Part shown: positions 8,217 through 14,366 of the stretch, one piece after another
Layout of the letters: the number at the start of each line of letters is the position of its first letter
How positions within the stretch are numbered: position 1 is the first letter of the stretch
DNA from: JANSXG01 sp965652425
GTDB taxonomy: Bacteria > Planctomycetota > Phycisphaerae > Phycisphaerales > UBA1924
Direction: 5' to 3'
Length of the DNA stretch: 17,188 nucleotides
Assembly (NCBI GenBank): GCA_965652425.1
Contig: CBFGVX010000069.1
Coordinates: forward strand, 1 to 17,188
The notes under the pieces: model-generated
Told to the model about the DNA's origin: nothing
The model's input: only the letters and a program-made list of their open reading frames with translations
Database searches by the model: none
Program-made: the position numbers and the translations under genes

Positions 8217-8218
8217 AC

Positions 8219-8223
8219 GGAGG
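8219..8223 (+). promoter_or_regulatory. Flagellin ribosome binding site
   Basis: A full GGAGG lies six bases before the ATG at 8230, strong as expected for an abundant structural protein. The GGAG can also pair with the CTCC just before the start codon (three-base loop), and a stem-loop ends two bases upstream, so access to it may be regulated. Confidence 0.85.
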
Positions 8224-8229
8224 ATCTCC

Positions 8230-9744
8230 ATGTCTCGGATCAACACCAATGTTCAGTCGATTCTGGCGCAGCGTGTGCTCAACCAGAACAACCTCGGGCT
8301 TTCGAATTCGCTCGAGCGTCTTTCGACCGGTCTTCGCATCAACCGGGGCAAGGACGACCCGGCGGGTCTGATCGCTTCGCAGAACCTGCGCGCTGAAAAG
8401 TCCGCCATTTCCGCGGCGATCAAGAACTCGGAGCGCGCTGATCAGGTCGTCAACATCGCCGAGGGCGGTCTGAACGAAGTCTCTGCGCTGTTGACGGAAC
8501 TCCAGGGCCTCCTGACGACCACCGCCAACGACGCCGGCCTGTCCGTCGAGGAGAAGGAAGCGAACCAGCTCCAGATCGACTCGATCCTGCAGACCATCGA
8601 TCGCGTGGCGGCTTCGACCTCGTTCCAGGGCAAGAAGCTGCTCAACGGCAATCTGAACTACACCACGGAGAACATCGATTCCAACATCTCCGGCTTCCGC
8701 GTCAACGGCGCGAAGCTCGGGTTCAACGAGACCCGCGATGTGGATGTGCTCGTGACGCAGTCGGCCCAGATCGGCGGCATGGTGATGCAGTTCGCCGGCG
8801 CCGCCATCGATCTGACCACGGCGGATGACAAGTTCGTCATCGAGATCGCCGGTGCGAAGGGCTCGCGCGAGCTGAGCTTCAGCTCGGGCACCGACCTGAC
8901 CACCATCGCCGACACCATCAACAGCTTCACCGAAGTGACCGGTGTGGTCGCGACCGCTTCGGGCAACGACATCAAGCTCGCTTCTGACTCGCTCGGTCGC
9001 GATCAGTTCGTGTCGCTGAAGGTCATCGACGACGGCGGCGTCGCCGGTGCTGGCGTGGTCGACTTTGATGCCACCAACACGAATATCGTCGGTGCCGGTC
9101 CGGCCACCGCGTTCAACGCGCTGACCAACGGCAAGACCGACTTCGGTCAGGATGTGAACGCCACCATCAACGGCATCACCGCCACCACCAAGGGCACCCG
9201 CGCCTCGATCAACACCGACTTCCTCGATGTTTCGCTGGATCTGTCCGAAACCGGTGCGACCACGCTGGGAACCATCAACGCCTTCACCATCTCCGGTGGC
9301 GGCGGCGACTTCCAGCTCGGCGGTCGCGTGGACATCGCCGGCAAGGTCTCCCTGGGCATCAGCAATGTTGCTGTCCGGGAGATCGGCAAGGTCGAGAATG
9401 GCGGAGCGGATTACTCGCTCGCTGACATCGGATCGGGCAAGCTGCTGAATGTCGAAGACGGCGACCTCTCCGTCGCGCAGGAAGCGGTCGAACAGGCCAT
9501 CCGCGATGTCAACGCCCTGCGAGGCCGTCTGGGTGCCTTCCAGCAGAACACCGTCGGCGCGACCATCCGTTCGCTCGGCGTGTCTCTGGAGAACACCACC
9601 GCCGCCGAATCCGCGATCCGCGATACCGATTTCGCCGCCGAGACCGCGTCGCTGACCCGGAACCAGATCCTGAGCCAGTCTGCGACGCAGATCCTCACGA
9701 TCGCCAACTCTCAGCCCCAGAACGCGCTGGCGCTCCTCGGCTAA
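8230..9744 (+). CDS. fliC: Flagellin
   Basis: This is the filament subunit, exported by the flagellar type III apparatus and polymerised at the filament tip. The 504-residue protein has the conserved N-terminal D0/D1 region (about 1-165: MSRINTNV, LSTGLRIN, GKDDPAGLIAS, TSFQGKKLLNG) and the C-terminal D1/D0 region (about 415-504: ALRGRLGAFQQN, ESAIRDTDFAAET, ending in NALALLG). The central ~250 residues are a variable, surface-exposed region rich in Thr, Gly and Asp with almost no Cys or Trp. The ends, with ERADQVVNIAEGGLNEV, read like planctomycete flagellins, which is the main taxonomic clue here. GGAGG at 8219-8223 fixes the start. The gene has a long structured leader and a strong intrinsic terminator, so it looks monocistronic. 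Confidence 0.97.
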   Translation: MSRINTNVQSILAQRVLNQNNLGLSNSLERLSTGLRINRGKDDPAGLIASQNLRAEKSAISAAIKNSERADQVVNIAEGGLNEVSALLTELQGLLTTTANDAGLSVEEKEANQLQIDSILQTIDRVAASTSFQGKKLLNGNLNYTTENIDSNISGFRVNGAKLGFNETRDVDVLVTQSAQIGGMVMQFAGAAIDLTTADDKFVIEIAGAKGSRELSFSSGTDLTTIADTINSFTEVTGVVATASGNDIKLASDSLGRDQFVSLKVIDDGGVAGAGVVDFDATNTNIVGAGPATAFNALTNGKTDFGQDVNATINGITATTKGTRASINTDFLDVSLDLSETGATTLGTINAFTISGGGGDFQLGGRVDIAGKVSLGISNVAVREIGKVENGGADYSLADIGSGKLLNVEDGDLSVAQEAVEQAIRDVNALRGRLGAFQQNTVGATIRSLGVSLENTTAAESAIRDTDFAAETASLTRNQILSQSATQILTIANSQPQNALALLG

Positions 9745-9754
9745 GAGTCTGACA

Positions 9755-9769
9755 CTTCCGGTAAGGAAG
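9755..9769 (+). other. Small hairpin after the flagellin stop
   Basis: CTTCC (9755-9759) pairs with GGAAG (9765-9769) across a 5-nt loop, and the flanking GAC/GTC can extend it past one mismatch. There is no T-run. It may protect the flagellin mRNA 3' end before the true terminator 30 bp further on. Confidence 0.35.
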
Positions 9770-9792
9770 AGTCTCCGTCCATGAACCGCGAG

Positions 9793-9824
9793 CCGCTCCG
9801 GACTACCGTTCGGAGCGGTTTTTT
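9793..9824 (+). terminator. Rho-independent terminator of flagellin
   Basis: CCGCTCCG (9793-9800) pairs perfectly with CGGAGCGG (9811-9818) across a 10-nt loop and is followed by six T (9819-9824). Its position, 49 bp after the flagellin stop and before the next gene, fits. Confidence 0.92.
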
Positions 9825-9850
9825 CTGCGCCCGCCAGATAGCATGTGGCT

Positions 9851-11029
9851 ATGTCCAAGAGTCTCTGGCATCTGCGCGACAGACCGCTCCCGGCCTCAGC
9901 CGACACCGTGATCATCGGGAGCGGCATCGCCGGCGTTTCAGCGGCGCTCGCCCTCGAAGCGAGGGGAGAATCCGTGCTCGTTCTGGACGCACACCGACCC
10001 GGCTGGGGCGCATCGGGGCGGAACGCGGGGTTTCTGATGCGAGGCGCGGCGGACAACTACGCCGCGGCGGTACGGGATCTTGGGAGAGACGACGCGAGAT
10101 TCCTGTGGAGACTGACCGAACGGAATCTTGAGAAGCTTCGATCGCTCGGGGTTCCAACGCTGCCCTGCTATCAGGACCGACCGAGTTGCCTGATCGCGTA
10201 CGAAGAGGACGAGGACGCCGAACTGCGTCGGTCCGTGGCGCTGCTTCGCGAGGACGGGTTCGAAACCGATGCCATGGAATCGGGCGACTTCGATGACACG
10301 CTGCGACGCGATCCTCCTCGATCGGGCCTGATCAATCCCAACGACGCGGTCTGTGATCCGGTCGAGTTGCTCGGATTTCTGTCCCAGCAACTGTCTTCCA
10401 TCATCAGCAGCGACACGATGGTGATCGATCTGGATCATGATGGAGCGGGCGTGACCGTCGAAACCGATCGCGGGGGTATTCGCGCCGAGCGCGTGCTCGT
10501 GTGCACGAACGCGTACACCGCATCGTTGCTGCCGGAGCTTGGTCGCGCCATCGAACCGAACCGGGGCCAGATGCTCGCCTTTGATGCCTCAGATCTCAAC
10601 GCGTCTGACGGTCTGCGATACGCCTACTACGCCAACCATGGTTCGGAGTATTTCCGAAGCGCCGACCCGCAGACGATCATCTTCGGGGGCTGGCGGAAGC
10701 ACTTTGCTGACGAGGAACGGACCCTCGACACGGACACCTCAACCGGGGTCCAGAGCGGGCTGGAACGGTTTGCCCATCGGGTCATGGGGCGAGAGCTGAA
10801 GGTCGTGCACCGCTGGGCGGGAACGATGGGGTTCACCCCGGACGGCCTGCCGCTGGCTGGCACGGCGTTTCGAGGCGATTCTCGGGTCTGGATATGCGCT
10901 GGATTCACCGGCCACGGGATGTCCATGGCCCACGAAACCGCGAATCTGGTGGTCGAGGCGATGATGGGTGGACAGCAATTGCCGTCCATTTTCGACCCGC
11001 AGCGGTTCTCGGTCGGGGAATCGGGCTGA
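9851..11029 (+). CDS. FAD-dependent oxidoreductase, DAO family
   Basis: The 392-residue protein belongs to the D-amino-acid oxidase/glycine oxidase/PuuB superfamily, which oxidises amines or amino acids with FAD. The dinucleotide-binding fold VIIGSGIAGVSAALALEARG begins at residue 20 (GxGxxG at 23-28). The family GWGASGRNAGFL motif follows at about 49-60, and the C-terminal FAD contact GFTGHGMSMAHETA lies near 350. The string HRWAGTMGFTPDGLPLAG also fits. The substrate cannot be told. I chose ATG 9851; the in-frame GTG at 9845 is a less likely alternative. Neither has a clear Shine-Dalgarno. The gene stands alone between the flagellin terminator and the tRNA. Confidence 0.9.
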   Translation: MSKSLWHLRDRPLPASADTVIIGSGIAGVSAALALEARGESVLVLDAHRPGWGASGRNAGFLMRGAADNYAAAVRDLGRDDARFLWRLTERNLEKLRSLGVPTLPCYQDRPSCLIAYEEDEDAELRRSVALLREDGFETDAMESGDFDDTLRRDPPRSGLINPNDAVCDPVELLGFLSQQLSSIISSDTMVIDLDHDGAGVTVETDRGGIRAERVLVCTNAYTASLLPELGRAIEPNRGQMLAFDASDLNASDGLRYAYYANHGSEYFRSADPQTIIFGGWRKHFADEERTLDTDTSTGVQSGLERFAHRVMGRELKVVHRWAGTMGFTPDGLPLAGTAFRGDSRVWICAGFTGHGMSMAHETANLVVEAMMGGQQLPSIFDPQRFSVGESG

Positions 11030-11047
11030 GCCGGTCGGTGTCTGGGC

Positions 11048-11077
11048 TTGCCACGGCGGCCTGTTCTCCGCTACTCT
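11048..11077 (+). promoter_or_regulatory. Candidate promoter of the tRNA-Pro gene
   Basis: TTGCCA (11048-11053, five of six bases of the -35 consensus) and TACTCT (11072-11077, T, A and final T conserved) are 18 bp apart, and the -10 ends 23 bp before the mature tRNA. A short TGCTGG/CCAGCA hairpin (11083-11097) would lie in the tRNA 5' leader. Confidence 0.4.
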
Positions 11078-11100
11078 TCTCGTGCTGGATTCCAGCAAGC

Positions 11101-11174
11101 CGGGGTGTAGCGCAGCTTGGTAGCGCGTCTCGTTCGGGACGAGAAGGTCGTAGGTTCAAATCCTATCACCCCGA
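11101..11174 (+). tRNA. tRNA-Pro, anticodon CGG
   Basis: The cloverleaf is complete. The acceptor CGGGGTG (11101-11107) pairs with CACCCCG (11167-11173), with discriminator A at 11174. The D-arm is GCGC/GCGC. The anticodon stem TCTCG/CGAGA (11128-11132 with 11140-11144) holds loop TTCGGGA with CGG at 11135-11137. The T-arm carries GGTTCAAATCC. The CCA end is not encoded and must be added by nucleotidyltransferase. CGG reads the CCG proline codon. Confidence 0.96.
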
Positions 11175-11181
11175 TTGGCTG

Positions 11182-11208
11182 AAACCCCGATGGAATCGGG
11201 GTTTTTTT
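11182..11208 (+). terminator. Rho-independent terminator of the tRNA
   Basis: AAACCCCGA (11182-11190) pairs perfectly with TCGGGGTTT (11196-11204) across a 5-nt loop, and the T-run continues to 11208. It begins eight bases after the tRNA. Confidence 0.92.
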
Positions 11209-11209
11209 C

Positions 11210-11607
11210 ATGACCCTCGGTAGCCAACACCGCGACCAGTCCGTCTGGTTCGGCACCGAACTCAGTCGAGCGACCCACGCCCTCGCACGATCAGCCCGAA
11301 GGTGTGGATCCTTGTGAGAAACTCCACTTTCGTCGGGAACACGACAAGCAAGGTGAACGGGCTAGTTGGGGCCTTCGAAACGCATTTATGCAGCTGCATC
11401 GCGTCGGACAACGGCCCCACCCCGATGCCGGCAACCGGCACTCTCGCGACGCACAGCATCATCGAGCGCGGGTTCGTGAGCATCGGAAACAACGGCGCAG
11501 ACTCGAGCGATGAGCCGATCTTCTCTCACAAGCATAGAACGAAGTGTTCGAGTTATTGCGAAGGTGGTGCAACGCAGACCGCGTTTGCATACAACCCGCA
11601 CATAGCG
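11210..11607. other. Stretch with no supportable gene
   Basis: Both strands have open frames here (for example minus 11262-11492, and a plus frame from 11302 that runs on antisense to the DUF2200 gene). None has a recognisable product, and I see no ribosome site for them. Base composition is less GC-rich than the neighbouring genes in places (for example 11380-11400 and 11525-11560). It may be non-coding sequence or a decayed gene between the tRNA terminator and the DUF2200 stop. Confidence 0.5.
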
Positions 11608-11976
11608 TCACCCCGCCCGCAGAATCTTCTCCATCTTCTTCCCCTTGGCCAGCTCATCAACGAGTTTGTCGAGGTACCGAACCTGTCGCGTGAGCGGCGT
11701 GTCGATCTCTTCGATGCGGTAGCCGCAGATCACGCCCGTGATCAGGTGCGCGTTCGGATTGAGCTTTGCTCTTCGGAAGAACTCCTCGAAGGTCGCCTGG
11801 TCATCGATCTGCTTCTGCAGCTTCTTGTCATCGAAGCCGGTCAGCCAGCGGATGACCTCGTGCAGTTCTTCCCTGGTTCGCCCCTTTTTCTCGACCTTGG
11901 CCACATAGTGTGGGTAGACCGACGAGAAGGTCATCTTCGCGATGCGTTCATCGTGCTCGGGCGTCGTGGTGGGCAT
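11608..11976 (-). CDS. DUF2200 family protein
   Basis: The 122-residue cytoplasmic protein matches DUF2200 essentially end to end: HDERIAKMTFSSVYPHYV at the start, EELHEVIRWLTGFDD in the middle, and LNPNAHLITGVICGYR followed by QVRYLDKLVDELAKGKKMEK towards the end. Its function is unknown; it is small, widespread and often alone. An upstream extension of the frame to 12075 exists, but the start is ATG 11974-11976, because family similarity begins there and GGAGG (plus-strand 11984-11988) lies seven bases before it. The extension would run through the tRNA-like fragment. Confidence 0.88.
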   Translation of the reverse strand: MPTTTPEHDERIAKMTFSSVYPHYVAKVEKKGRTREELHEVIRWLTGFDDKKLQKQIDDQATFEEFFRRAKLNPNAHLITGVICGYRIEEIDTPLTRQVRYLDKLVDELAKGKKMEKILRAG

Positions 11977-11983
11977 GGGAGGG

Positions 11984-11988
11984 CCTCC
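11984..11988 (-). promoter_or_regulatory. Ribosome binding site of the DUF2200 gene
   Basis: GGAGG on the minus strand, seven bases before the ATG at 11976, decides this start over the longer open frame. Confidence 0.75.
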
Positions 11989-12042
11989 GCGCAAACGCCG
12001 AATGGCGTGCGTTTCGGATGTGCTTGCTGTTGCAAGACTTGA

Positions 12043-12100
12043 GAAAGCGGGTGATCGGGATCGAACCGACGACATTCAGCTTGGGAACGCCCCAGGCTGC
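12043..12100 (-). other. tRNA-like 3'-end fragment (T-arm and acceptor strand)
   Basis: On the minus strand GTCGG, loop TTCGATC, CCGAT forms a perfect T-arm (including the B-box-like GGTTCGATCCC at plus 12057-12067), followed by CACCCGCT like a 3' acceptor strand and discriminator. Just upstream, CAGCCTGGG and CCCAAGCTG form a stem with one mismatch, like a long variable arm. The expected 5' acceptor GCGGGTG is missing: the best upstream candidate, CCGGGTA near 12130-12136, pairs at only five of seven positions, and I cannot build an anticodon stem. I therefore read this as a tRNA remnant or integration scar rather than a working tRNA. Confidence 0.5.
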
Positions 12101-12192
12101 AGGACCGAAACGCGTAAGCCACGCTATACCCGGGGTTTCCGGATTGCAAGTGATGCGGGCTTTGCGTCCGATCGGGCCGGTTTGCGTGCGGA

Positions 12193-12221
12193 GCGCGGTG
12201 TAGGCGCGGTCTACACCGCGC
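12193..12221 (-). terminator. Strong hairpin at the end of the helicase operon
   Basis: GCGCGGTGTAG (12193-12203) and CTACACCGCGC (12211-12221) form a perfect 11-bp stem with a 7-nt loop, starting 15 bases after the last stop of the minus-strand operon. ACACCGCGC recurs at 12226-12234, giving an alternative partner for the same arm. There is no U-tract, so it may be a weak or Rho-assisted terminator or an mRNA 3' stabiliser. Confidence 0.5.
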
Positions 12222-12236
12222 GGAAACACCGCGCAG

Positions 12237-13136
12237 TCAGAGGTTCGAGTCGTCCTTGGCGAGGTCGAGATCCCGCTGCTTCAGACGCCAGCTGTCGAAA
12301 GACTTGGGCTCGATGCGCCGCTTGCCACCCTTGATCCCGTTCGTGGTGAACTTGCTGACTTCGCCGCTGGCTCGGGAAACCCGGGCTCTCGCCTTCTGGA
12401 GCGTGAGCCAAGGAAGGTCCTTTATCAGCAACTTGGCCGCGTCGGTGACGGTCAGCCACTCGTCCGGCTTCACTTCGACCATCCCAGAGGCGGGGAACAC
12501 CGCAGCAAGGTCCAGCACCAGGCCCTCAGAGCCGAGGCTGACGTGCTCGGCGAGCACCGCCGTCATGGGCCGCTTCCCCACCGACCAGATATTGCCAGGC
12601 TTCACCCCAATGGAGAGAACTGCGGGATGCTCGGCGGCTGCGAGTCGCGGCGCTGATGCGACGACCCCGGCGGCGTCCGAGCGATCCAACCCGTAGCCAA
12701 GGAACATCTCGGCAACCCGGCCGGCGACGCTCGCGGTGCCGACCAGCACGACGCGACCGGGCACATCCTCGATCACCTCGCCCGAGGCACCGATGGCGCT
12801 CCGCACCGCCTCTGCGAGCCCGAGCAGGCTGAACCGCCACTGCTCAAAATCCTGAGCCTCCAGGATCACCCGGCCACAGCCGTTCAGGCAACGGTGAACG
12901 CAGATGGACCGGGCGGGGTCATCGGGGTGCTTCTGGAAGCCGGAGTTCACAACGGTGCAGTCGTGCTCGCAGCCGTCGTAGACGATCTCCTCTGCATGCC
13001 CGCTTGATGCGATGACGCCCAGTGCCTCGAACCCCTCAAGCCGCTCCCGCGACCATGCCCGGGCGTCCTGAGGCGTCAAGATCCCGTCCCGGAGGTACTC
13101 GGTGCGGATGAGAAGTTTGCTGAGGTCGTCAGCCAC
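12237..13136 (-). CDS. Unknown protein: Cys cluster and predicted helix-turn-helix-like C-terminus
   Basis: I do not recognise this 299-residue protein. A Cys cluster, C56-x3-C60 and C79-x3-C83-x3-C87 with His 58, 70 and 81 nearby, could bind zinc. The middle (about 100-220) alternates hydrophobic strands and helices (for example VVLVGTASVAGRVAEMFLGYG), like a small alpha/beta domain. The C-terminal ~70 residues begin with EWLTVTDAAKLL and continue with many Arg/Lys, resembling the helix-turn-helix of excisionase-like DNA-binding modules. There is no signal peptide or membrane helix. The start is GTG 13134-13136, eight bases inside the end of the upstream gene, so translation is coupled. It is the last gene of the operon; a DNA-binding accessory of the helicase is a reasonable guess only. 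Confidence 0.82.
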   Translation of the reverse strand: MADDLSKLLIRTEYLRDGILTPQDARAWSRERLEGFEALGVIASSGHAEEIVYDGCEHDCTVVNSGFQKHPDDPARSICVHRCLNGCGRVILEAQDFEQWRFSLLGLAEAVRSAIGASGEVIEDVPGRVVLVGTASVAGRVAEMFLGYGLDRSDAAGVVASAPRLAAAEHPAVLSIGVKPGNIWSVGKRPMTAVLAEHVSLGSEGLVLDLAAVFPASGMVEVKPDEWLTVTDAAKLLIKDLPWLTLQKARARVSRASGEVSKFTTNGIKGGKRRIEPKSFDSWRLKQRDLDLAKDDSNL

Positions 13137-14301
13137 TGGCGATACCCCACTTGGCCAGGTACTTCCGGGCGACCGCGTCGTAGCCCTGGTCCTTCAGGTT
13201 GCAGCGATCGGGGTACGTGACCTCGAAGGTCAGGGTCTTTCCCCGCTTGCCGTTCTGGCCTCGGAACTTGAACGACAGCCGGGCCTGGGAGACGAGCAAC
13301 TCGGTCAGGGGCAATTTGGTCGTGTTGATCGCTTCTTCGATCAGCGAGCGGAGCACGTTCGGCACCTCGGGCGTCGGGCGGCCGGACAGCACGAGCCGCC
13401 GATACCCCTTGCCGGGCAGGTCGAAGCGAAGCAGCCGAAGCTCTACCGACTCGATGTTGTCCTCGGCCTCGGTTCGGAAGGCGAAGTCGCCGCGCTTCAG
13501 CACGTCGAGGTTGTACGGCGGGTTGGATCGGGCATCGGGGAGAGCATTCAGCCCGAGGATGTGCTTGCAGAAGGCCTCGGCGATCTTCTCTTTCCGCTTC
13601 TTGTCCCCGCTGGCCACCATCTCCAGTACACCCTCCTCCGGCTGGTAGACGAAAACAATCTCCGTCGCTGTACGCCGCGTGTGGCGGCTGAAGCGGTCCT
13701 GATCGTCGTAGCCCAGATCGGTCTTCGGGTAGCCCTCGGGGTAAGCGAAGCAGCAGAATCGTTCCGGATCGCGCCGATCGAGAGTTTCGATGTGGCACCT
13801 CGCGCCGCGGCCCTCTTCCTTGAAGATCGCCCGCAAAGCCTTCCTGAGCTTATCTTGGTGCTGTTCATCGTCCTTGACCTGGAGTCGCTTGCCGACGTTC
13901 CAGCGTCGCCATTTGCTTTCGGCGAAGCGGTCAATCTCGTTGTACGCGAGCGCCGTCTCGACGAGGTCGCGATCCTCGATGATGGCGAGGAGGGCGCGCT
14001 CGCAGTCGTTGGCCATCGCCCCCAACTCATCGGCCCACGGCCTCTTCCAGAATGCGGCTTCCTCGTAGATCAGCCTGGACCCGCCATCGGTCGCGAGTTC
14101 GTTCACCGTGTAGAGGTCGGTGTCGACGGCCGTCTGGTCATCCGACGGAAGAGCATCCAGTGCTTCGATAATGGGCTTCGGGTCGCCCTGCTCGTACTCG
14201 GCCCAGTCGAATTCACCCAGCAGCCCGCGGCCGTCGAAGTACCGCTTCAGAAGCGGCTTGGAGATGCTACGAATGATCTTCTTGGGCGAGTATTGGGCCA
14301 C
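13129..14301 (-). CDS. Unknown 390-residue protein of the helicase operon
   Basis: I cannot assign this protein to a family. It is soluble, with many charged residues. A helical N-terminal part (about 1-170) includes a run of Trp and acidic residues near 84-150. A middle part around 185-225 is rich in aromatic residues, Asp and Arg, with FCCFAYPEGYP followed by EIVFVYQPEEGVLEM. A beta-rich C-terminal part includes ELRLLRFDLPGKGYRRLVLSG. No Walker, nuclease or methyltransferase motif is evident. The start is GTG 14299-14301, supported by GGAGG (plus 14310-14314) eight bases upstream. It lies 65 bp after the helicase stop and overlaps the next gene by eight bases, so all three probably act together. 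Confidence 0.85.
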   Translation of the reverse strand: MAQYSPKKIIRSISKPLLKRYFDGRGLLGEFDWAEYEQGDPKPIIEALDALPSDDQTAVDTDLYTVNELATDGGSRLIYEEAAFWKRPWADELGAMANDCERALLAIIEDRDLVETALAYNEIDRFAESKWRRWNVGKRLQVKDDEQHQDKLRKALRAIFKEEGRGARCHIETLDRRDPERFCCFAYPEGYPKTDLGYDDQDRFSRHTRRTATEIVFVYQPEEGVLEMVASGDKKRKEKIAEAFCKHILGLNALPDARSNPPYNLDVLKRGDFAFRTEAEDNIESVELRLLRFDLPGKGYRRLVLSGRPTPEVPNVLRSLIEEAINTTKLPLTELLVSQARLSFKFRGQNGKRGKTLTFEVTYPDRCNLKDQGYDAVARKYLAKWGIASG

Positions 14302-14309
14302 TAAACCGA

Positions 14310-14314
14310 CCTCC
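14310..14314 (-). promoter_or_regulatory. Ribosome binding site of the 390-aa gene
   Basis: GGAGG on the minus strand, eight bases before the GTG at 14301, supports GTG as the start; there is no in-frame ATG nearby. Confidence 0.7.
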
Positions 14315-14338
14315 GTGATGATGTGTCAGACACCGACA

Positions 14339-14358
14339 ACGCGAGCTCCTACTCGCGT
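14339..14358 (-). other. Hairpin between helicase and 390-aa genes
   Basis: ACGCGAG (14339-14345) and CTCGCGT (14352-14358) form a perfect 7-bp stem with a 6-nt loop in the 65-bp gap. No T-run follows. It may set relative expression by partial termination or mRNA processing inside the operon. The 11-base odd palindrome GTGTCAGACAC (14323-14333) lies in the same gap. Confidence 0.4.
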
Positions 14359-14366
14359 GGATTAGT

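Larger units (their letters stand above)
7623..8229. other. Divergent intergenic region between FapA and flagellin
   Basis: This 607-bp stretch carries no convincing gene; short open frames within it have no ribosome site or recognisable product. It must hold the promoters for both flanking genes, but I find no good sigma-54 (TGGCAC-N5-TTGC) or sigma-28 (TAAA-N15-GCCGATAA) match. Two structured parts are listed separately: a two-part hairpin at 7866-7903 and a chain of stem-loops at 8092-8216. A short hairpin (ACGCG, four-base loop, CGCGT) lies at 7681-7694. Confidence 0.7.

Noticed and set aside
7979..8218. A 79-codon minus-strand frame in the intergenic region
   Set aside because: It overlaps the structured flagellin leader and has no ribosome site or recognisable product.
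8215..10056. A 613-codon open frame antisense to the whole flagellin gene
   Set aside because: It mirrors the codon bias of a strongly expressed GC-rich gene; its Gly/Asp/Arg-rich product resembles nothing known, and it runs through the flagellin terminator and into the next gene.
890..11030. Very frequent GATC (about one per 40 bp in parts of the NRPS)
   Set aside because: It is spread through coding sequence and follows from frequent GAT-C and CGATC codon junctions; it fits a genome-wide bias rather than a local element.
11302..12042. A 246-codon plus-strand frame
   Set aside because: Its second half is antisense to the well-supported DUF2200 gene and its first half has no ribosome site or family resemblance.
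13102..14304. A 400-codon plus-strand frame antisense to the 390-aa gene
   Set aside because: It has no ribosome site, and the minus-strand genes have overlaps and a Shine-Dalgarno that fit an operon; it is a codon-bias shadow.
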